From positions 248,001 to 312,000 of the forward strand of contig NZ_WAGX01000005.1 in the NCBI RefSeq assembly GCF_008830185.1: 64,000 nucleotides of DNA, given 5' to 3'. Origin of the DNA: Candidatus Galacturonatibacter soehngenii. GTDB taxonomy: Bacteria > Bacillota > Clostridia > Lachnospirales > Lachnospiraceae. Positions 26,655-35,475 of this stretch are shown here, one piece after another. Below the pieces are notes generated by a model. That model made no database searches and had not been told where the DNA came from. It saw only the letters and a list, made by a program, of their open reading frames with translations. How positions within the stretch are numbered: position 1 is the first letter of the stretch; each line of letters starts with the position of its first letter. The translations under genes were made by a program, and so were the position numbers.

Positions 26655-27458
26655 TTATAAGATAACCGTTGCCAATAGATAAATCACAGGAGCTGTGAAA
26701 ATAACACTGTCAAATCGATCTAGTATACCACCGTGTCCGGGAATTAATGTACCATAGTCTTTAATATCATGATTTCTCTTGATTGCAGATGCCGCTAAAT
26801 CCCCTATCTGAGAAATAATAGCTCCTAATGCACAAATAAGAGCAAACCATACAATGATGATGTTTTCTCCGCTTTGTAAATACTGGCTGATAACCCCTGC
26901 ATAAATTGCGCCAATCAAAGCTGCACCAACGATTCCACCTATTCCACCTTCGATTGACTTTTTAGGGCTTAATTTAGGTGCCATTTTGTGTTTCCCTATC
27001 AACATACCAACGCAGTAAGCACAAGTATCACATCCCCATGAGCAAATAAATATAAGCCAAACAATATATGCGCCATCCTCTAATAATCTTGTTTGATATA
27101 TATAGGATAACATAATTGAGACATAGAATAAACCAAAAAATATTATCATGATTTCATCTGCTTTGAATTTTGGAAACAATATTACATATTCTATCATAAC
27201 TAAAACCAAAAATATCATAATAAAATACATAAAATACTGTTTGTATTGGTATCTTAACATAAAATAATAAACTATAGTAAAAACATAACCAGTCATTCCT
27301 AATAATTTTCTCTCAAGATGCGCAATTTTATACAATTCTGATAGCCCAATCAAAGATATCAATAATGTTGTTGCAAATAATATATCGCCCCCACTTATAA
27401 TTGTAGCTAATGCAATTATTATTAAAACTATGCCGCTTAGTAACCTAGTCTTAAACAT
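26655..27458 (-). CDS. cdsA: Phosphatidate cytidylyltransferase
   Basis: CdsA makes CDP-diacylglycerol from phosphatidic acid and CTP, a branch point of phospholipid synthesis. The 267-residue protein is an integral membrane enzyme with about eight hydrophobic segments. The family signature is near the C-terminus: [18 protein letters not shown] followed by [15 protein letters not shown] 27458 follows GGAGAATAACTT. It is 3 bases from uppS. Confidence 0.96.
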   Translation of the reverse strand: MFKTRLLSGIVLIIIALATIISGGDILFATTLLISLIGLSELYKIAHLERKLLGMTGYVFTIVYYFMLRYQYKQYFMYFIMIFLVLVMIEYVILFPKFKADEIMIIFFGLFYVSIMLSYIYQTRLLEDGAYIVWLIFICSWGCDTCAYCVGMLIGKHKMAPKLSPKKSIEGGIGGIVGAALIGAIYAGVISQYLQSGENIIIVWFALICALGAIISQIGDLAASAIKRNHDIKDYGTLIPGHGGILDRFDSVIFTAPVIYLLATVIL

Positions 27459-27461
27459 AAG

Positions 27462-28169
27462 TTATTCTCCCTTCACGCCTCCAAAACGCCTATCTCTATT
27501 ATTATATTGCTCGATTGCTTTCACTAATTCATCTTTTGTAAAATCTGGCCATAATACATCTGTAACATAAAACTCTGCATACGCAAGCTGCCATAAAAGA
27601 AAATTTGATAACCTTAATTCTCCGCTTGTACGAATTAACAAATCAGGATCTGGAATATCCTTTGTATCCAAATAGGAATCCAATATCTTTTCATCTATAT
27701 CATCTATGTTAAGTTTATTTTCATCTTTATCAATTATTATCTTTTTCACTGCTCTAACAATCTCATTACGGGAACCATAGTTAATCGCAACCTGAAAATT
27801 TAAACCAGTATTATTTTTAGATGACTCTTCTAAATTAGCTATACTTTTTTGTAAGTCTACATCTAATTTTGATTTATCACCAATTACTTTTACCTTCATA
27901 TTGTTCTTTGTAGCTGTTCTTGTACATGTTTTCATATAATTTCTAAGTAAAGTCATAAGAGCATCTACCTCATTTTGAGGCCGATTCCAATTTTCAGTAG
28001 AAAACGCATATACGGTTAGATATTTTACTCCAAGCTTATAAGCGTCCTCACATATTCTTTCTACCGTTTTTGCACCTTGTGTGTGCCCATAATTTCTTGG
28101 CATGCCCTTTTTGGCTGCCCATCTGCCATTGCCATCTAAAATAATAGCAATATGTTGTGGAATATTCAT
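27462..28169 (-). CDS. uppS: Isoprenyl transferase (undecaprenyl diphosphate synthase)
   Basis: UppS extends farnesyl diphosphate to undecaprenyl diphosphate, the cell-wall lipid carrier. The 235 residues show the cis-prenyltransferase start HIAIILDGNGRWAAKKG, with the catalytic Asp of DGNGRW, STENWNRP and the C-terminal DLLIRTSGELRLSNFLLWQ. ATG 28169 follows AAAGGAGTTCTTT. It is the first gene of the unit that runs to polC, after the frr terminator. Confidence 0.97.
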   Translation of the reverse strand: MNIPQHIAIILDGNGRWAAKKGMPRNYGHTQGAKTVERICEDAYKLGVKYLTVYAFSTENWNRPQNEVDALMTLLRNYMKTCTRTATKNNMKVKVIGDKSKLDVDLQKSIANLEESSKNNTGLNFQVAINYGSRNEIVRAVKKIIIDKDENKLNIDDIDEKILDSYLDTKDIPDPDLLIRTSGELRLSNFLLWQLAYAEFYVTDVLWPDFTKDELVKAIEQYNNRDRRFGGVKGE

Positions 28170-28205
28170 AAAGAACTCCTTTCCATTATCTTATGCAGCA
28201 AAGCT

Positions 28206-28255
28206 AAAAAAGGAAGGTCCTTGATCTGGTCAGTGCAACCGACAAGAGACCTTCC
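28206..28255 (-). terminator. Terminator after frr
   Basis: On the minus strand GGAAGGTC (28255-28248) pairs with GACCTTCC (28219-28212), with further pairing of CTTG/CAAG inside, and is followed by six T residues (28211-28206). It closes the pyrH-frr unit before uppS. Confidence 0.88.
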
Positions 28256-28274
28256 ATTCAATTTTTAGCTTAGA

Positions 28275-28829
28275 TTATACCGTAAGTATTTCTTTTGATT
28301 TTGCTTCGATTGCTTTATCAATTTCATTAATATACTTATCCGTTAATTTTTGAGTTTCATCCTCTAATTGTTTGATTTCATCTTCTGATATATCGTTTGA
28401 TTTACTCATTTTCTTAAATGCATCATTTGCATCTCTTCTAATATTTCGAATGGCTACTTTTGCTGATTCACCTTTCTTCTTTACATCTTTTACTAATTCT
28501 TTTCTTCTATCTTCTGTAAGTTCTGGAAATACTAATCGAATTGTTTTTCCATCATTTGTTGGATTAAGCCCCAAATCAGATACTAAAATTGCTTTTTCGA
28601 TTTCCTTTAGCATGCTAGCTTCCCATGGTTGAATCTGAATCATTCTAGCTTCAGGAACATTAACATTTGCAACTTGTTGAATTGGTGTAGGTGAGCCATA
28701 ATAATCTACTCTTAATTTATCTAAAATATGTGGATTTGCACGTCCTGCTCGTACCGCTGAATATTCACCTAATAGGTTCTCCAGTGATTTTTCCATCTTA
28801 TCACTATATTGTTTTAATCTTTCATCCAT
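28275..28829 (-). CDS. frr: Ribosome recycling factor
   Basis: RRF splits post-termination ribosomes together with EF-G. The 184 residues match the family throughout: MEKSLENLLGEYSAVRAGRA near the N-terminus, PEARMIQIQPWE, and the C-terminal TDKYINEIDKAIEAKSKEI. ATG 28829 follows AAGGAGGAATTAAAA. It is 13 bases after pyrH and followed by a terminator. Confidence 0.98.
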   Translation of the reverse strand: MDERLKQYSDKMEKSLENLLGEYSAVRAGRANPHILDKLRVDYYGSPTPIQQVANVNVPEARMIQIQPWEASMLKEIEKAILVSDLGLNPTNDGKTIRLVFPELTEDRRKELVKDVKKKGESAKVAIRNIRRDANDAFKKMSKSNDISEDEIKQLEDETQKLTDKYINEIDKAIEAKSKEILTV

Positions 28830-28842
28830 TTTTAATTCCTCC

Positions 28843-29538
28843 TTATACAGTTACTTTCGTTCCGTTAAAATTACCTTTTACAGTATTCACTATACTATTT
28901 TCTTCTCCCAATGCAAATACTAGCATTGGAATTTTATTTTCCATGCACATAATAGAAGCTGTCATATCAACTACAGCTAACTTTTTATCAATTACTTCCT
29001 GAATGGAAATTTCATTGTATTTAACGGCATTCGGATTCGACTTAGGGTCACTATCATAAACTCCGTCTACTGCTTTGGCAAGTAAAATGTAATCTGCTTC
29101 AATTTCAACAGCTCTTAAAACTGTAGCCGTATCGGTAGAAAAATAAGGATGACCTATTCCTCCTGCAAAAAAAACCACCATATTTTTTTCAAAATATTTC
29201 ATAGCTCTATCCTTTGTAAATAGCTTGCTAAACGCGCCACATTCAAAAGGTGTTAAAATTTGAGTCATCATACCTGTTGCTCTAAATATTTCAGAAACAT
29301 AGATGCAATTCATTACAGTGGCAAGCATGCCAATTTGGTCTGCTTTTGTACGGTCGATATTTTCGCTGGTTCTTCCTCTCCAGAAATTGCCACCACCAAT
29401 CACAATACCTACCTGAATTCCTTCGTCTATTAAACTTTTTACTTGCTTTGCAACTTTTATAACGGTTGCTTCATCAAAACCAGTTTTTTTATCTCCTGCT
29501 AATGCTTCTCCACTTAGTTTTAATAAAACTCTTTTCAT
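28843..29538 (-). CDS. pyrH: UMP kinase
   Basis: PyrH phosphorylates UMP to UDP. The 231-residue protein belongs to the amino-acid-kinase fold family: VLLKLSGEALAG at the N-terminus, IGGGNFWRGR, and FAGGIGHPYFSTDTATVLRA in the middle. ATG 29538 follows TTAGAGGTGCAAT. It is followed by frr, its usual partner, but is separated from rpsB-tsf by two inserted genes. Confidence 0.98.
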   Translation of the reverse strand: MKRVLLKLSGEALAGDKKTGFDEATVIKVAKQVKSLIDEGIQVGIVIGGGNFWRGRTSENIDRTKADQIGMLATVMNCIYVSEIFRATGMMTQILTPFECGAFSKLFTKDRAMKYFEKNMVVFFAGGIGHPYFSTDTATVLRAVEIEADYILLAKAVDGVYDSDPKSNPNAVKYNEISIQEVIDKKLAVVDMTASIMCMENKIPMLVFALGEENSIVNTVKGNFNGTKVTV

Positions 29539-29643
29539 ATTGCACCTCTAATTATTATTATTTATGTAACTGTATTATTTTGTCACAATTACATGTGCTG
29601 TTACACACACAAAGACTTAAAAAATTATCTATTCTATTATTAC

Positions 29644-30435
29644 TTATTTATTATCTTCAAAAAATGCCTTAACATTAACATCGGAATAGCATTGTGAACA
29701 GAAACCTTCGATAACGGCACCATTATTAATCTGAACTGATTTGGATTTAATATCGCCCATAACAACTGCAGATGAATCAATGATAACTGGTCCTTTTACA
29801 TCAATATCTCCATTTACTGCTCCTGCAATTACAGCAGATGTAGCTGTTACATTACCAATAACAATAGAACCAACTCCTATTTTAACCGTTCCTTCACTTA
29901 CCACTTCACCTTCGATTCTTGCTGCATCAGCAAAAATCTCATTTGCACTTGAACTGCCTGTTACCTTACCTGTAATTGTAAGTTTACCGCTACAAGTCAC
30001 ATTACCTGTTACTGTACCAACAATTTCAAGAGAACCATTTGATTCTATATCACCTTTAATCGTGGTTCCTTTTGTAATTACTGCTGAATCATCACTTGTA
30101 ACACTGTCTGTTTTTTCTTCTTCAACAACTAACTCCTCTACAACAGGAATATTTACTTCTGATACTTCATCTTCTACTATTTCTTCCACAATTTCTTTTT
30201 GTACTTCGTCTTCAAGTTCTTCTTCAAGTACTTCTTCTATTGTTTCATCTACTGTAGCACTTTCAACTGACTTTAATAAATTATCAAATTCATCTAAATC
30301 TATACTATCCTCGGAATCTTCCAATATTTCCTCGTCATTTTCCAATTCATTATCTGTACTTAATAATTCTTCCTCTGGTAATAACTCATTTACAGCTGTT
30401 GATAAATCTTCTTTAAATTCTTTAAAAAAACTCAT
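29644..30435 (-). CDS. Bactofilin-family polymer-forming protein with acidic N-terminal extension
   Basis: The C-terminal half (about residues 120-250) is a bactofilin domain (DUF583), a right-handed beta-helix built from short Gly/Val-rich turns such as IKGDIESNGSLEIVGTVTG. These proteins polymerise into cytoskeletal scaffolds. The first ~115 residues are highly acidic and low-complexity, likely disordered. The C-terminus carries CSQC, a possible metal or disulfide pair. Start ATG 30435 has GGAGGA 7 bases upstream; an ATG 15 bases earlier is part of that region. It lies 16 bases after a polysaccharide deacetylase, which suggests a joint role at the cell wall. Confidence 0.85.
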   Translation of the reverse strand: MSFFKEFKEDLSTAVNELLPEEELLSTDNELENDEEILEDSEDSIDLDEFDNLLKSVESATVDETIEEVLEEELEDEVQKEIVEEIVEDEVSEVNIPVVEELVVEEEKTDSVTSDDSAVITKGTTIKGDIESNGSLEIVGTVTGNVTCSGKLTITGKVTGSSSANEIFADAARIEGEVVSEGTVKIGVGSIVIGNVTATSAVIAGAVNGDIDVKGPVIIDSSAVVMGDIKSKSVQINNGAVIEGFCSQCYSDVNVKAFFEDNK

Positions 30436-30451
30436 TGTATAATCCTCCATT

Positions 30452-31414
30452 CTAATTGTTTACTGTTTCCGCCTCAATATGCTGGACATGCGGAACATTT
30501 TGATCCAGCGCTTTCATCTGTATACCTAAATTTTGAAGACTTTCAATAATTATACTTAAAGCCTCCACTGATGTGTTCTTCTGTAATGCATCATGCATTA
30601 AAATTACAGAAGTTTCATTTTCTTCCACATTATTTAATACGTTATTTACTAATGTTTCGACACTAATATTTTGACTTGTTGCATCTCCACTTGCAACATT
30701 CCAATCAAAATAAGTAATGTTTTCATTGTTTAAATATTTAATAAATTCCGTCATTTCAATGTTGCTTACTAAATTATTGCTTCCACCAGGAAATCTATAT
30801 AAAGTTGGGATTACACCAGTAGATTCATACAATAAATCTCTAAGTTTTTTTTCATCCTTTGCAAATGATTCAACAGAATTATATATCTCACTGTATTGAT
30901 GGGAATATGAGTGCATTCCAAGTGTATGTCCTTCATCTACAATTCGTTTATAGAGTGCCTTTGCTTCGTCTGTTTCTTTGCCAACCACAAAAAAGGTAGC
31001 TTTCACATCATAGTTTTTTAAAATATCAAGTATTTGAGAAGTGTTTTCACTCGGTCCATCATCAAAGGTTAGATACGCTATCGTAGCTTTTTCTTCCTCC
31101 TCAACCTTTACCTGCATAGCGTCATACGACTGATTCTCCATTTGCATTTCCTTTGGAAGTTCAGTTGCATATACACCGTCAGCAAGATTTGCAGACTTAT
31201 TAATTTCACCAATTTCCTCATTTTTCAATAGAACTTTACTCAATTCATCCACTTGTTCTTGTAAGGAAATGATTCGAACCATTAAGAAAAAACTTAATAT
31301 AGTCGGAAATAATATCGAAAATACAATACTACCGATAATGATTTTTTTTAAACGACTGACCCTAGTCTTTCTCTGTTTGTTTTTTTCTTCAATTGATATC
31401 ATTAAATCACTCAT
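30452..31414 (-). CDS. Membrane-anchored polysaccharide deacetylase
   Basis: A basic N-terminus and one membrane helix (about residues 25-48) precede a coiled stretch and a NodB-type deacetylase domain. Motif 1 TFDDGPSENT, motif 2 HSYSHQY, RFPGGSNN, DWNVASGD and the last motif VILMHDA give the metal-binding Asp-His-His set and catalytic residues. The likely substrate is peptidoglycan or another N-acetylated wall glycan outside the membrane. The 320-residue ATG start at 31414 follows GGGGGAATTCAA. It is coupled to the bactofilin gene. Confidence 0.92.
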   Translation of the reverse strand: MSDLMISIEEKNKQRKTRVSRLKKIIIGSIVFSILFPTILSFFLMVRIISLQEQVDELSKVLLKNEEIGEINKSANLADGVYATELPKEMQMENQSYDAMQVKVEEEEKATIAYLTFDDGPSENTSQILDILKNYDVKATFFVVGKETDEAKALYKRIVDEGHTLGMHSYSHQYSEIYNSVESFAKDEKKLRDLLYESTGVIPTLYRFPGGSNNLVSNIEMTEFIKYLNNENITYFDWNVASGDATSQNISVETLVNNVLNNVEENETSVILMHDALQKNTSVEALSIIIESLQNLGIQMKALDQNVPHVQHIEAETVNN

Positions 31415-31615
31415 TTGAATTCCCCCAGACCTATTACCGTATTAATACTATTTTACCACATTTTAAAAAAAGGGGATAAAAATTTTATAAATTCGACAAA
31501 TATTTTTTATAAAATTTGACCCCTTTTTACATATTATGGCAGGAATCATGTAATATCTGTCAAAGAATTCAACTAATTAAGTAATCATTTTGATACAACT
31601 TAACTATTTACATCG

Positions 31616-31651
31616 AAAAAACGGCTTTACGAAAACCTTCGCAAAGTCGCC
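31616..31651 (-). terminator. Terminator after tsf
   Basis: On the minus strand ACTTTGCGAA and TTCGTAAAG pair around GGTT, with GGC/CC extension, followed by six T residues (31621-31616). It ends the rpsB-tsf transcript. The rest of the 31415-31662 gap has AT-rich sequence, presumably holding the deacetylase promoter, which I cannot place confidently. Confidence 0.82.
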
Positions 31652-31662
31652 TTTCATGCTTG

Positions 31663-32586
31663 TTACTGACCCATCTGTTTTGCTACTTCTTCAGCAAAGT
31701 TTTCTTCTTTCTTTTCAATTCCCTCGCCAGTTTCAAAACGTATGAAACGTTTTACACTTAATTTAGCACCAGTTTCTTTTGCTACCTGTGCAATATACTT
31801 AGCAACGGTTAAATCTCCATCTTTTACATATGTCTGGTCTAGTAAACATACTTCTTTTAATTCCTTATTCAAACGACCAATAATCATTTTCTCAATGATA
31901 TCATCATTTTTATCAGGATTTTCGTTTTTAGCCTGTGCTTTTAGAATTTCTTTTTCATGCTCCATATATTCAGCAGATACTTCGTCTTTTGAAACATACT
32001 TTGGAGCAAGAGCAGCAACCTGCATAGCTACATTTCCTAAAGCAGCTTTAATCTCTTCATTAATAATATCTGTTTCTGCTTCAATTAATACACCGATTCT
32101 ACCGCCACCATGAATATAAGAAACAACACATCCATTCTCAGCAGTAATTTTTTCAAATCTTCTAATATTTAAGTTTTCACCAATAATTGCAATTTTCTCT
32201 GTTAATGCTTCTTTTACTGTTTTTGCTGCATCTGCGTTCCAAGCTTCTGATAATAAGCCTTCTACATCTGTAGCATTTGTGCTTAATACTTGATTTGCAA
32301 CATCTGCTACAAATGTTTGGAAATCATCATTCTTTGCAACAAAGTCAGTCTCACTATTTACTTCAACAATTGCCGCTACTTTGTCTTCTTTAATAACTGC
32401 TTTTACTAAGCCTTCTGCTGCTACTCTACCAGATTTTTTCTCAGCTTTTGCTTGTCCATTTTTTCTAAGATATTCAACTGCTGCTTCCATATCTCCGTTT
32501 GTTTCATTCAGTGCTTTTTTACAATCCATCATACCAGCACCTGTTACTTCTCTTAATTCTTTTACCATTGCTGCTGTAATTGCCAT
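31663..32586 (-). CDS. tsf: Elongation factor Ts
   Basis: EF-Ts exchanges GDP for GTP on EF-Tu. The 307-residue protein shows the signature VKELREVTGAGMMDCKKAL at the N-terminus and VAAIVEVNSETDFVAKND in the core. ATG 32586 follows CGGAGGTATATATAA. It is downstream of rpsB as in nearly all bacteria. Confidence 0.98.
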   Translation of the reverse strand: MAITAAMVKELREVTGAGMMDCKKALNETNGDMEAAVEYLRKNGQAKAEKKSGRVAAEGLVKAVIKEDKVAAIVEVNSETDFVAKNDDFQTFVADVANQVLSTNATDVEGLLSEAWNADAAKTVKEALTEKIAIIGENLNIRRFEKITAENGCVVSYIHGGGRIGVLIEAETDIINEEIKAALGNVAMQVAALAPKYVSKDEVSAEYMEHEKEILKAQAKNENPDKNDDIIEKMIIGRLNKELKEVCLLDQTYVKDGDLTVAKYIAQVAKETGAKLSVKRFIRFETGEGIEKKEENFAEEVAKQMGQ

Positions 32587-32620
32587 TTATATATACCTCC
32601 GATTTTATTATTATTTAGAA

Positions 32621-32655
32621 AATGCTCCAACCTGCTAAAACAGGTTGAAGCATTG
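32621..32655 (-). promoter_or_regulatory. Hairpin in the rpsB-tsf gap
   Basis: AATGCT-CCAACCTG and CAGGTTG-AGCATT type arms form a 14-bp stem with one mismatch and a 6-nt loop, 35 bases before the tsf ATG. On the minus strand T-rich sequence follows (TTTTCT), so it may act as a partial attenuator lowering tsf relative to rpsB. Confidence 0.6.
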
Positions 32656-32705
32656 TATACTTAAATTCAATTGCCAAAGACTATTCCTCAGCTAGATTGA
32701 TAAAC

Positions 32706-33440
32706 TTAAGCTTCAACTGCTGCTTCTTCCTCTGCAACAACTTCTTCTGTAACCTGGCTACCCTGGTTAGCTTCGATAACAGCATCTGCCATTTTTGAAA
32801 CGATAAGTTTTACCGCTCTGATAGCATCATCATTACCTGGAATAACGTAATCTAATTCTTCTGGATCACAGTTAGTATCTGCAATACCGATTAATGGAAT
32901 ACCTAATGTATGTGCTTCCTGAATACAAATTCTTTCTTTCTTAGGATCAACTACAAAAATTGCATCAGGCACTCTCTTCATATCTTTGATTCCACCAAGA
33001 TTTTTTTCAAGCTTTTCTAATTCTTTCTTTAATGCGATTACTTCTTTTTTAGGAAGAACTTCAAATGTTCCATCTTCCTGCATAGTTGTAATTTCTCTAA
33101 GTCTTTCAATTCTCTTTTGAACTGTTTTGAAGTTGGTAAGCATTCCACCTAACCATCTCTCATTTACATAGTACATACCGCAACGCTCAGCTTCTGATTT
33201 AATTGCATCTTGCGCTTGTTTTTTTGTTCCAACAAAAAGAATTGTACCACCATCTGCAACAACATCTGCAATTGCTTTGTAAGCTTCATCTACTTTACCA
33301 ACTGATTTTTGTAAGTCAATAATGTAGATACCATTTCTTTCTGTGTAGATGTACTCTGCCATCTTAGGGTTCCATCTTCTTGTCTGATGACCAAAGTGAA
33401 CACCTGCTTCAAGTAATTGTTTCATTGATATTACGCTCAT
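32706..33440 (-). CDS. rpsB: 30S ribosomal protein S2
   Basis: S2 is a structural protein of the small subunit; 244 residues. It contains [22 protein letters not shown] at the start, [14 protein letters not shown] in the middle and [28 protein letters not shown] near the end. ATG 33440 follows GGAGGTAGTTAA. It follows the flagellar operon, as in Bacillus, but has its own promoter and a structured leader. Confidence 0.98.
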   Translation of the reverse strand: MSVISMKQLLEAGVHFGHQTRRWNPKMAEYIYTERNGIYIIDLQKSVGKVDEAYKAIADVVADGGTILFVGTKKQAQDAIKSEAERCGMYYVNERWLGGMLTNFKTVQKRIERLREITTMQEDGTFEVLPKKEVIALKKELEKLEKNLGGIKDMKRVPDAIFVVDPKKERICIQEAHTLGIPLIGIADTNCDPEELDYVIPGNDDAIRAVKLIVSKMADAVIEANQGSQVTEEVVAEEEAAVEA

Positions 33441-33478
33441 TTAACTACCTCCATGGTTGTTTCTTCCGTACACTTCAT

Positions 33479-33513
33479 ATTTTTAAGCAACCTTTCGGCA
33501 CCAACTTAAAAAT
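33479..33513 (-). promoter_or_regulatory. Structured rpsB leader (possible S2 autoregulatory element)
   Basis: On the minus strand ATTTTTAAG and CTTAAAAAT form a 9-bp stem enclosing a smaller CC-GAAA-GG GNRA-tetraloop hairpin. It lies in the ~95-base leader between the predicted start and the rpsB ATG. Ribosomal protein leaders of this kind bind their own product; here that is inference. Confidence 0.5.
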
Positions 33514-33541
33514 CTGCATACGTGTTTTTTTACCGTCTTGT

Positions 33542-33570
33542 ATTATAGCATATAGCCTCACTATAAGCAA
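33542..33570 (-). promoter_or_regulatory. Promoter of rpsB-tsf
   Basis: On the minus strand TTGCTT (33570-33565), 17 bases, then TATAAT (33547-33542) preceded by TGC form a strong extended -10 vegetative promoter. It lets rpsB-tsf be expressed independently of the flagellar operon. Confidence 0.8.
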
Positions 33571-33600
33571 GTCTTTTTTATATTCTATATTTGTTGTTAT

Positions 33601-34173
33601 TTATTCACTTTTTGTTAATTTCCCCATGATTGTATCATAACTTTCTCCAGACTTCACTTCATATTCACCAATTTGTAAATTATTTACGTTGCCAGTATCA
33701 ATTACGTATTGGTTAAACTCAGATGCATCTGGAATAATTCCCTTTTCTTCTAACAATTTTGAAATAGCCTCTGAACTCATTCCTGGAGTTATGTTAAATG
33801 TAACCGTTATACTCTCACTTGCAGATCCTTCTATAAAAGTTTCGGTTGATGTTGCATTATCTGAATTTTCCTTTTCATGATCTGTTGCAGAATCTTCTTT
33901 ATTCTCTTCCACGGTTGGAGGTTCCGATTCTTTTACGGCTTCTTTTTCATTAGAGATTTGTTTTTGTATATCTTTTAAATCATTTTTGGCATCTGTCAAA
34001 TCGGAATTTACTGCGTTATATTCTTCTTGAGTAACCATTCCTAATTCCTTTGCCCTTTGGATTATTTGTTCGGTTGTAATACTTTTATCTCCAACCCCAT
34101 TAGCAATACTGCTGATGAAAGCTGTTGTAATGATACCAATACCAAGCCCACGTAAATAGTATTTTAGTTTCAT
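33601..34173 (-). CDS. YceG/MltG N-terminal-like membrane protein without catalytic domain
   Basis: The 190-residue protein has an N-terminal membrane helix (about residues 8-24), a short helical segment (TEQIIQRAKELGMVT), an acidic linker, and a C-terminal domain of about 65 residues (VTFNITPGMSSEAISKLLEEKG to EVKSGESYDTIM) like the LysM-like N-terminal part of YceG/MltG. The transglycosylase catalytic domain, normally another 200 residues, is absent, so I do not call it an enzyme. Its ATG overlaps the upstream stop by 4 bases. It is the last gene of the flagellar run, just before the rpsB promoter. Confidence 0.75.
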   Translation of the reverse strand: MKLKYYLRGLGIGIITTAFISSIANGVGDKSITTEQIIQRAKELGMVTQEEYNAVNSDLTDAKNDLKDIQKQISNEKEAVKESEPPTVEENKEDSATDHEKENSDNATSTETFIEGSASESITVTFNITPGMSSEAISKLLEEKGIIPDASEFNQYVIDTGNVNNLQIGEYEVKSGESYDTIMGKLTKSE

Positions 34174-35117
34174 TGCTTTCCTCCCACAAACAGATCAATT
34201 ACCAATTGTACTTCACCTACACCTAAACCAAGTGTTCTAGCAATATCAAATGCACTTTGCCCCTTCTTACTCATTTCTATTATTTTGTTATTATAGTTTG
34301 ATGCATCCTTTTTTTCATCTTCCGATATATGACTATCTTTTGAAATATTTTCTAATATTTCCTCTATGTCATTTTCATTATTTTCATTTTCATTATTGAC
34401 AAAGCTATTATCCATAAGGTTATTATTTTTTATTTCTATACCACTTGCTTGCGTCAATATTACTTCATGACTTTTCTCATTTATTTGAGTTGCCTCTTGC
34501 TTACTTAATTTATCTTCTACTAGATTCCTATCTGTTGAAAATTGCAATGCCATTTGCTCAATTTTATGCAATTGCTCTTCAAGTACTTCAATAGCATGAG
34601 TGCTTTTTTCCATTCTATCCAAAGTAACATTTTGTTTATCTGAATATTGATTGAGAAATAATATTTGCGAATCCATTTTCTCTATCAACTCCAAAGCTTC
34701 TGCCAGCTTTTTATTGATACCTTTGTTCGCCTTGGTTATTAAATCCGCCGTTTCTTTTATTTCAGCCTTTTTATCATTGAGCATACCATATAAAAACAAT
34801 ACTTCATTATGACTTTTGTGTATTGATTCCATAACAGTCGTTGAATATTCATCAATTGCCATTATCTTTTCATTAGATAACTTTTCCATAGAACGTTTCA
34901 CTTCATCTGTAGAATTATCAATATTGTCTACTATGATTTGTGTTAATTCCTCATCCATGTCCTTTATTTGGGACTGTAGTAGCTTTTTCACTTCATTTTC
35001 ATCAATTGCAACTTTTAATTGTTCCTTTGTGGCTGTAATCTTCTCTGAAATAAAAAAACTGCCACCAAATAAAATAAGACCTATTATAACTAAAAGAATC
35101 TCAAATGCTGTCATCAT
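34170..35117 (-). CDS. DUF6115-type membrane coiled-coil protein in the swrB position
   Basis: A single N-terminal membrane helix (about residues 4-22) leads into a long charged, probably coiled-coil region and ends in a small conserved helical domain (QSAFDIARTLGLGVGEVQLVIDL). That C-terminal domain is what I recognise as DUF6115-like. In Bacillus the same slot, between sigD and rpsB, holds swrB, also a one-helix protein that promotes flagellar export activation; equivalence here is inferred from position and architecture, not from sequence identity. ATG ATG occurs at the start; AAGGAG is 3 or 6 bases upstream, so either may be used. Confidence 0.65.
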   Translation of the reverse strand: MMTAFEILLVIIGLILFGGSFFISEKITATKEQLKVAIDENEVKKLLQSQIKDMDEELTQIIVDNIDNSTDEVKRSMEKLSNEKIMAIDEYSTTVMESIHKSHNEVLFLYGMLNDKKAEIKETADLITKANKGINKKLAEALELIEKMDSQILFLNQYSDKQNVTLDRMEKSTHAIEVLEEQLHKIEQMALQFSTDRNLVEDKLSKQEATQINEKSHEVILTQASGIEIKNNNLMDNSFVNNENENNENDIEEILENISKDSHISEDEKKDASNYNNKIIEMSKKGQSAFDIARTLGLGVGEVQLVIDLFVGGKQ

Positions 35118-35132
35118 TTTCTCCTTATTGCA

Positions 35133-35447
35133 CTATATACTAACATCAAAGCTATGGCCTTGTTCTTTTAACTTCTTTTTCTCTTGTTCTTGGTTATTAT
35201 TCTTTTTTTTCTTTTGATTTGAATAAAAAGAACCATTTCCTTTTTCTTTTGCATCATATTGTTTCTGATAATAATTGCTATCATCAGCATTTTTCACTTT
35301 TTTCTGGGAATGATCTATTTCTTTTTGTGAATGCATAGAAAGATTACTCTGATTAACAACGTGTTTATTATCCTCATTCTGCTTTAAAGTTGCAACGTCT
35401 TGCACCCTCGTTATAGTTCCATTTAGTTCAATTGGTCTTATTGCCAT
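35133..35447 (-). CDS. Small hydrophilic protein of the flagellar operon (unknown)
   Basis: I do not recognise this 104-residue protein. The first ~20 residues (IRPIELNGTITRVQDVA) are the only ordered-looking part; the rest is very rich in Lys, Gln, Asn and Glu and probably disordered. No membrane segment is seen. ATG 35447 follows AAGGAGACTAGGATT. Its place between fapA and the DUF6115 gene suggests a flagellar or export-related role. Confidence 0.7.
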   Translation of the reverse strand: MAIRPIELNGTITRVQDVATLKQNEDNKHVVNQSNLSMHSQKEIDHSQKKVKNADDSNYYQKQYDAKEKGNGSFYSNQKKKKNNNQEQEKKKLKEQGHSFDVSI

Positions 35448-35475
35448 AATCCTAGTCTCCTTATAAGAAATAAAC

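Noticed and set aside
29741-30442. A 233-codon ORF antisense to the bactofilin gene
   Set aside because: It is Ser/Thr-rich with no ribosome site and mirrors the acidic, Val-rich bactofilin codons on the other strand.
31415-31600. TTGACA with CATAAT as the deacetylase promoter
   Set aside because: The spacing is 19 bases and the -10 is imperfect, so it is not firm enough to list.
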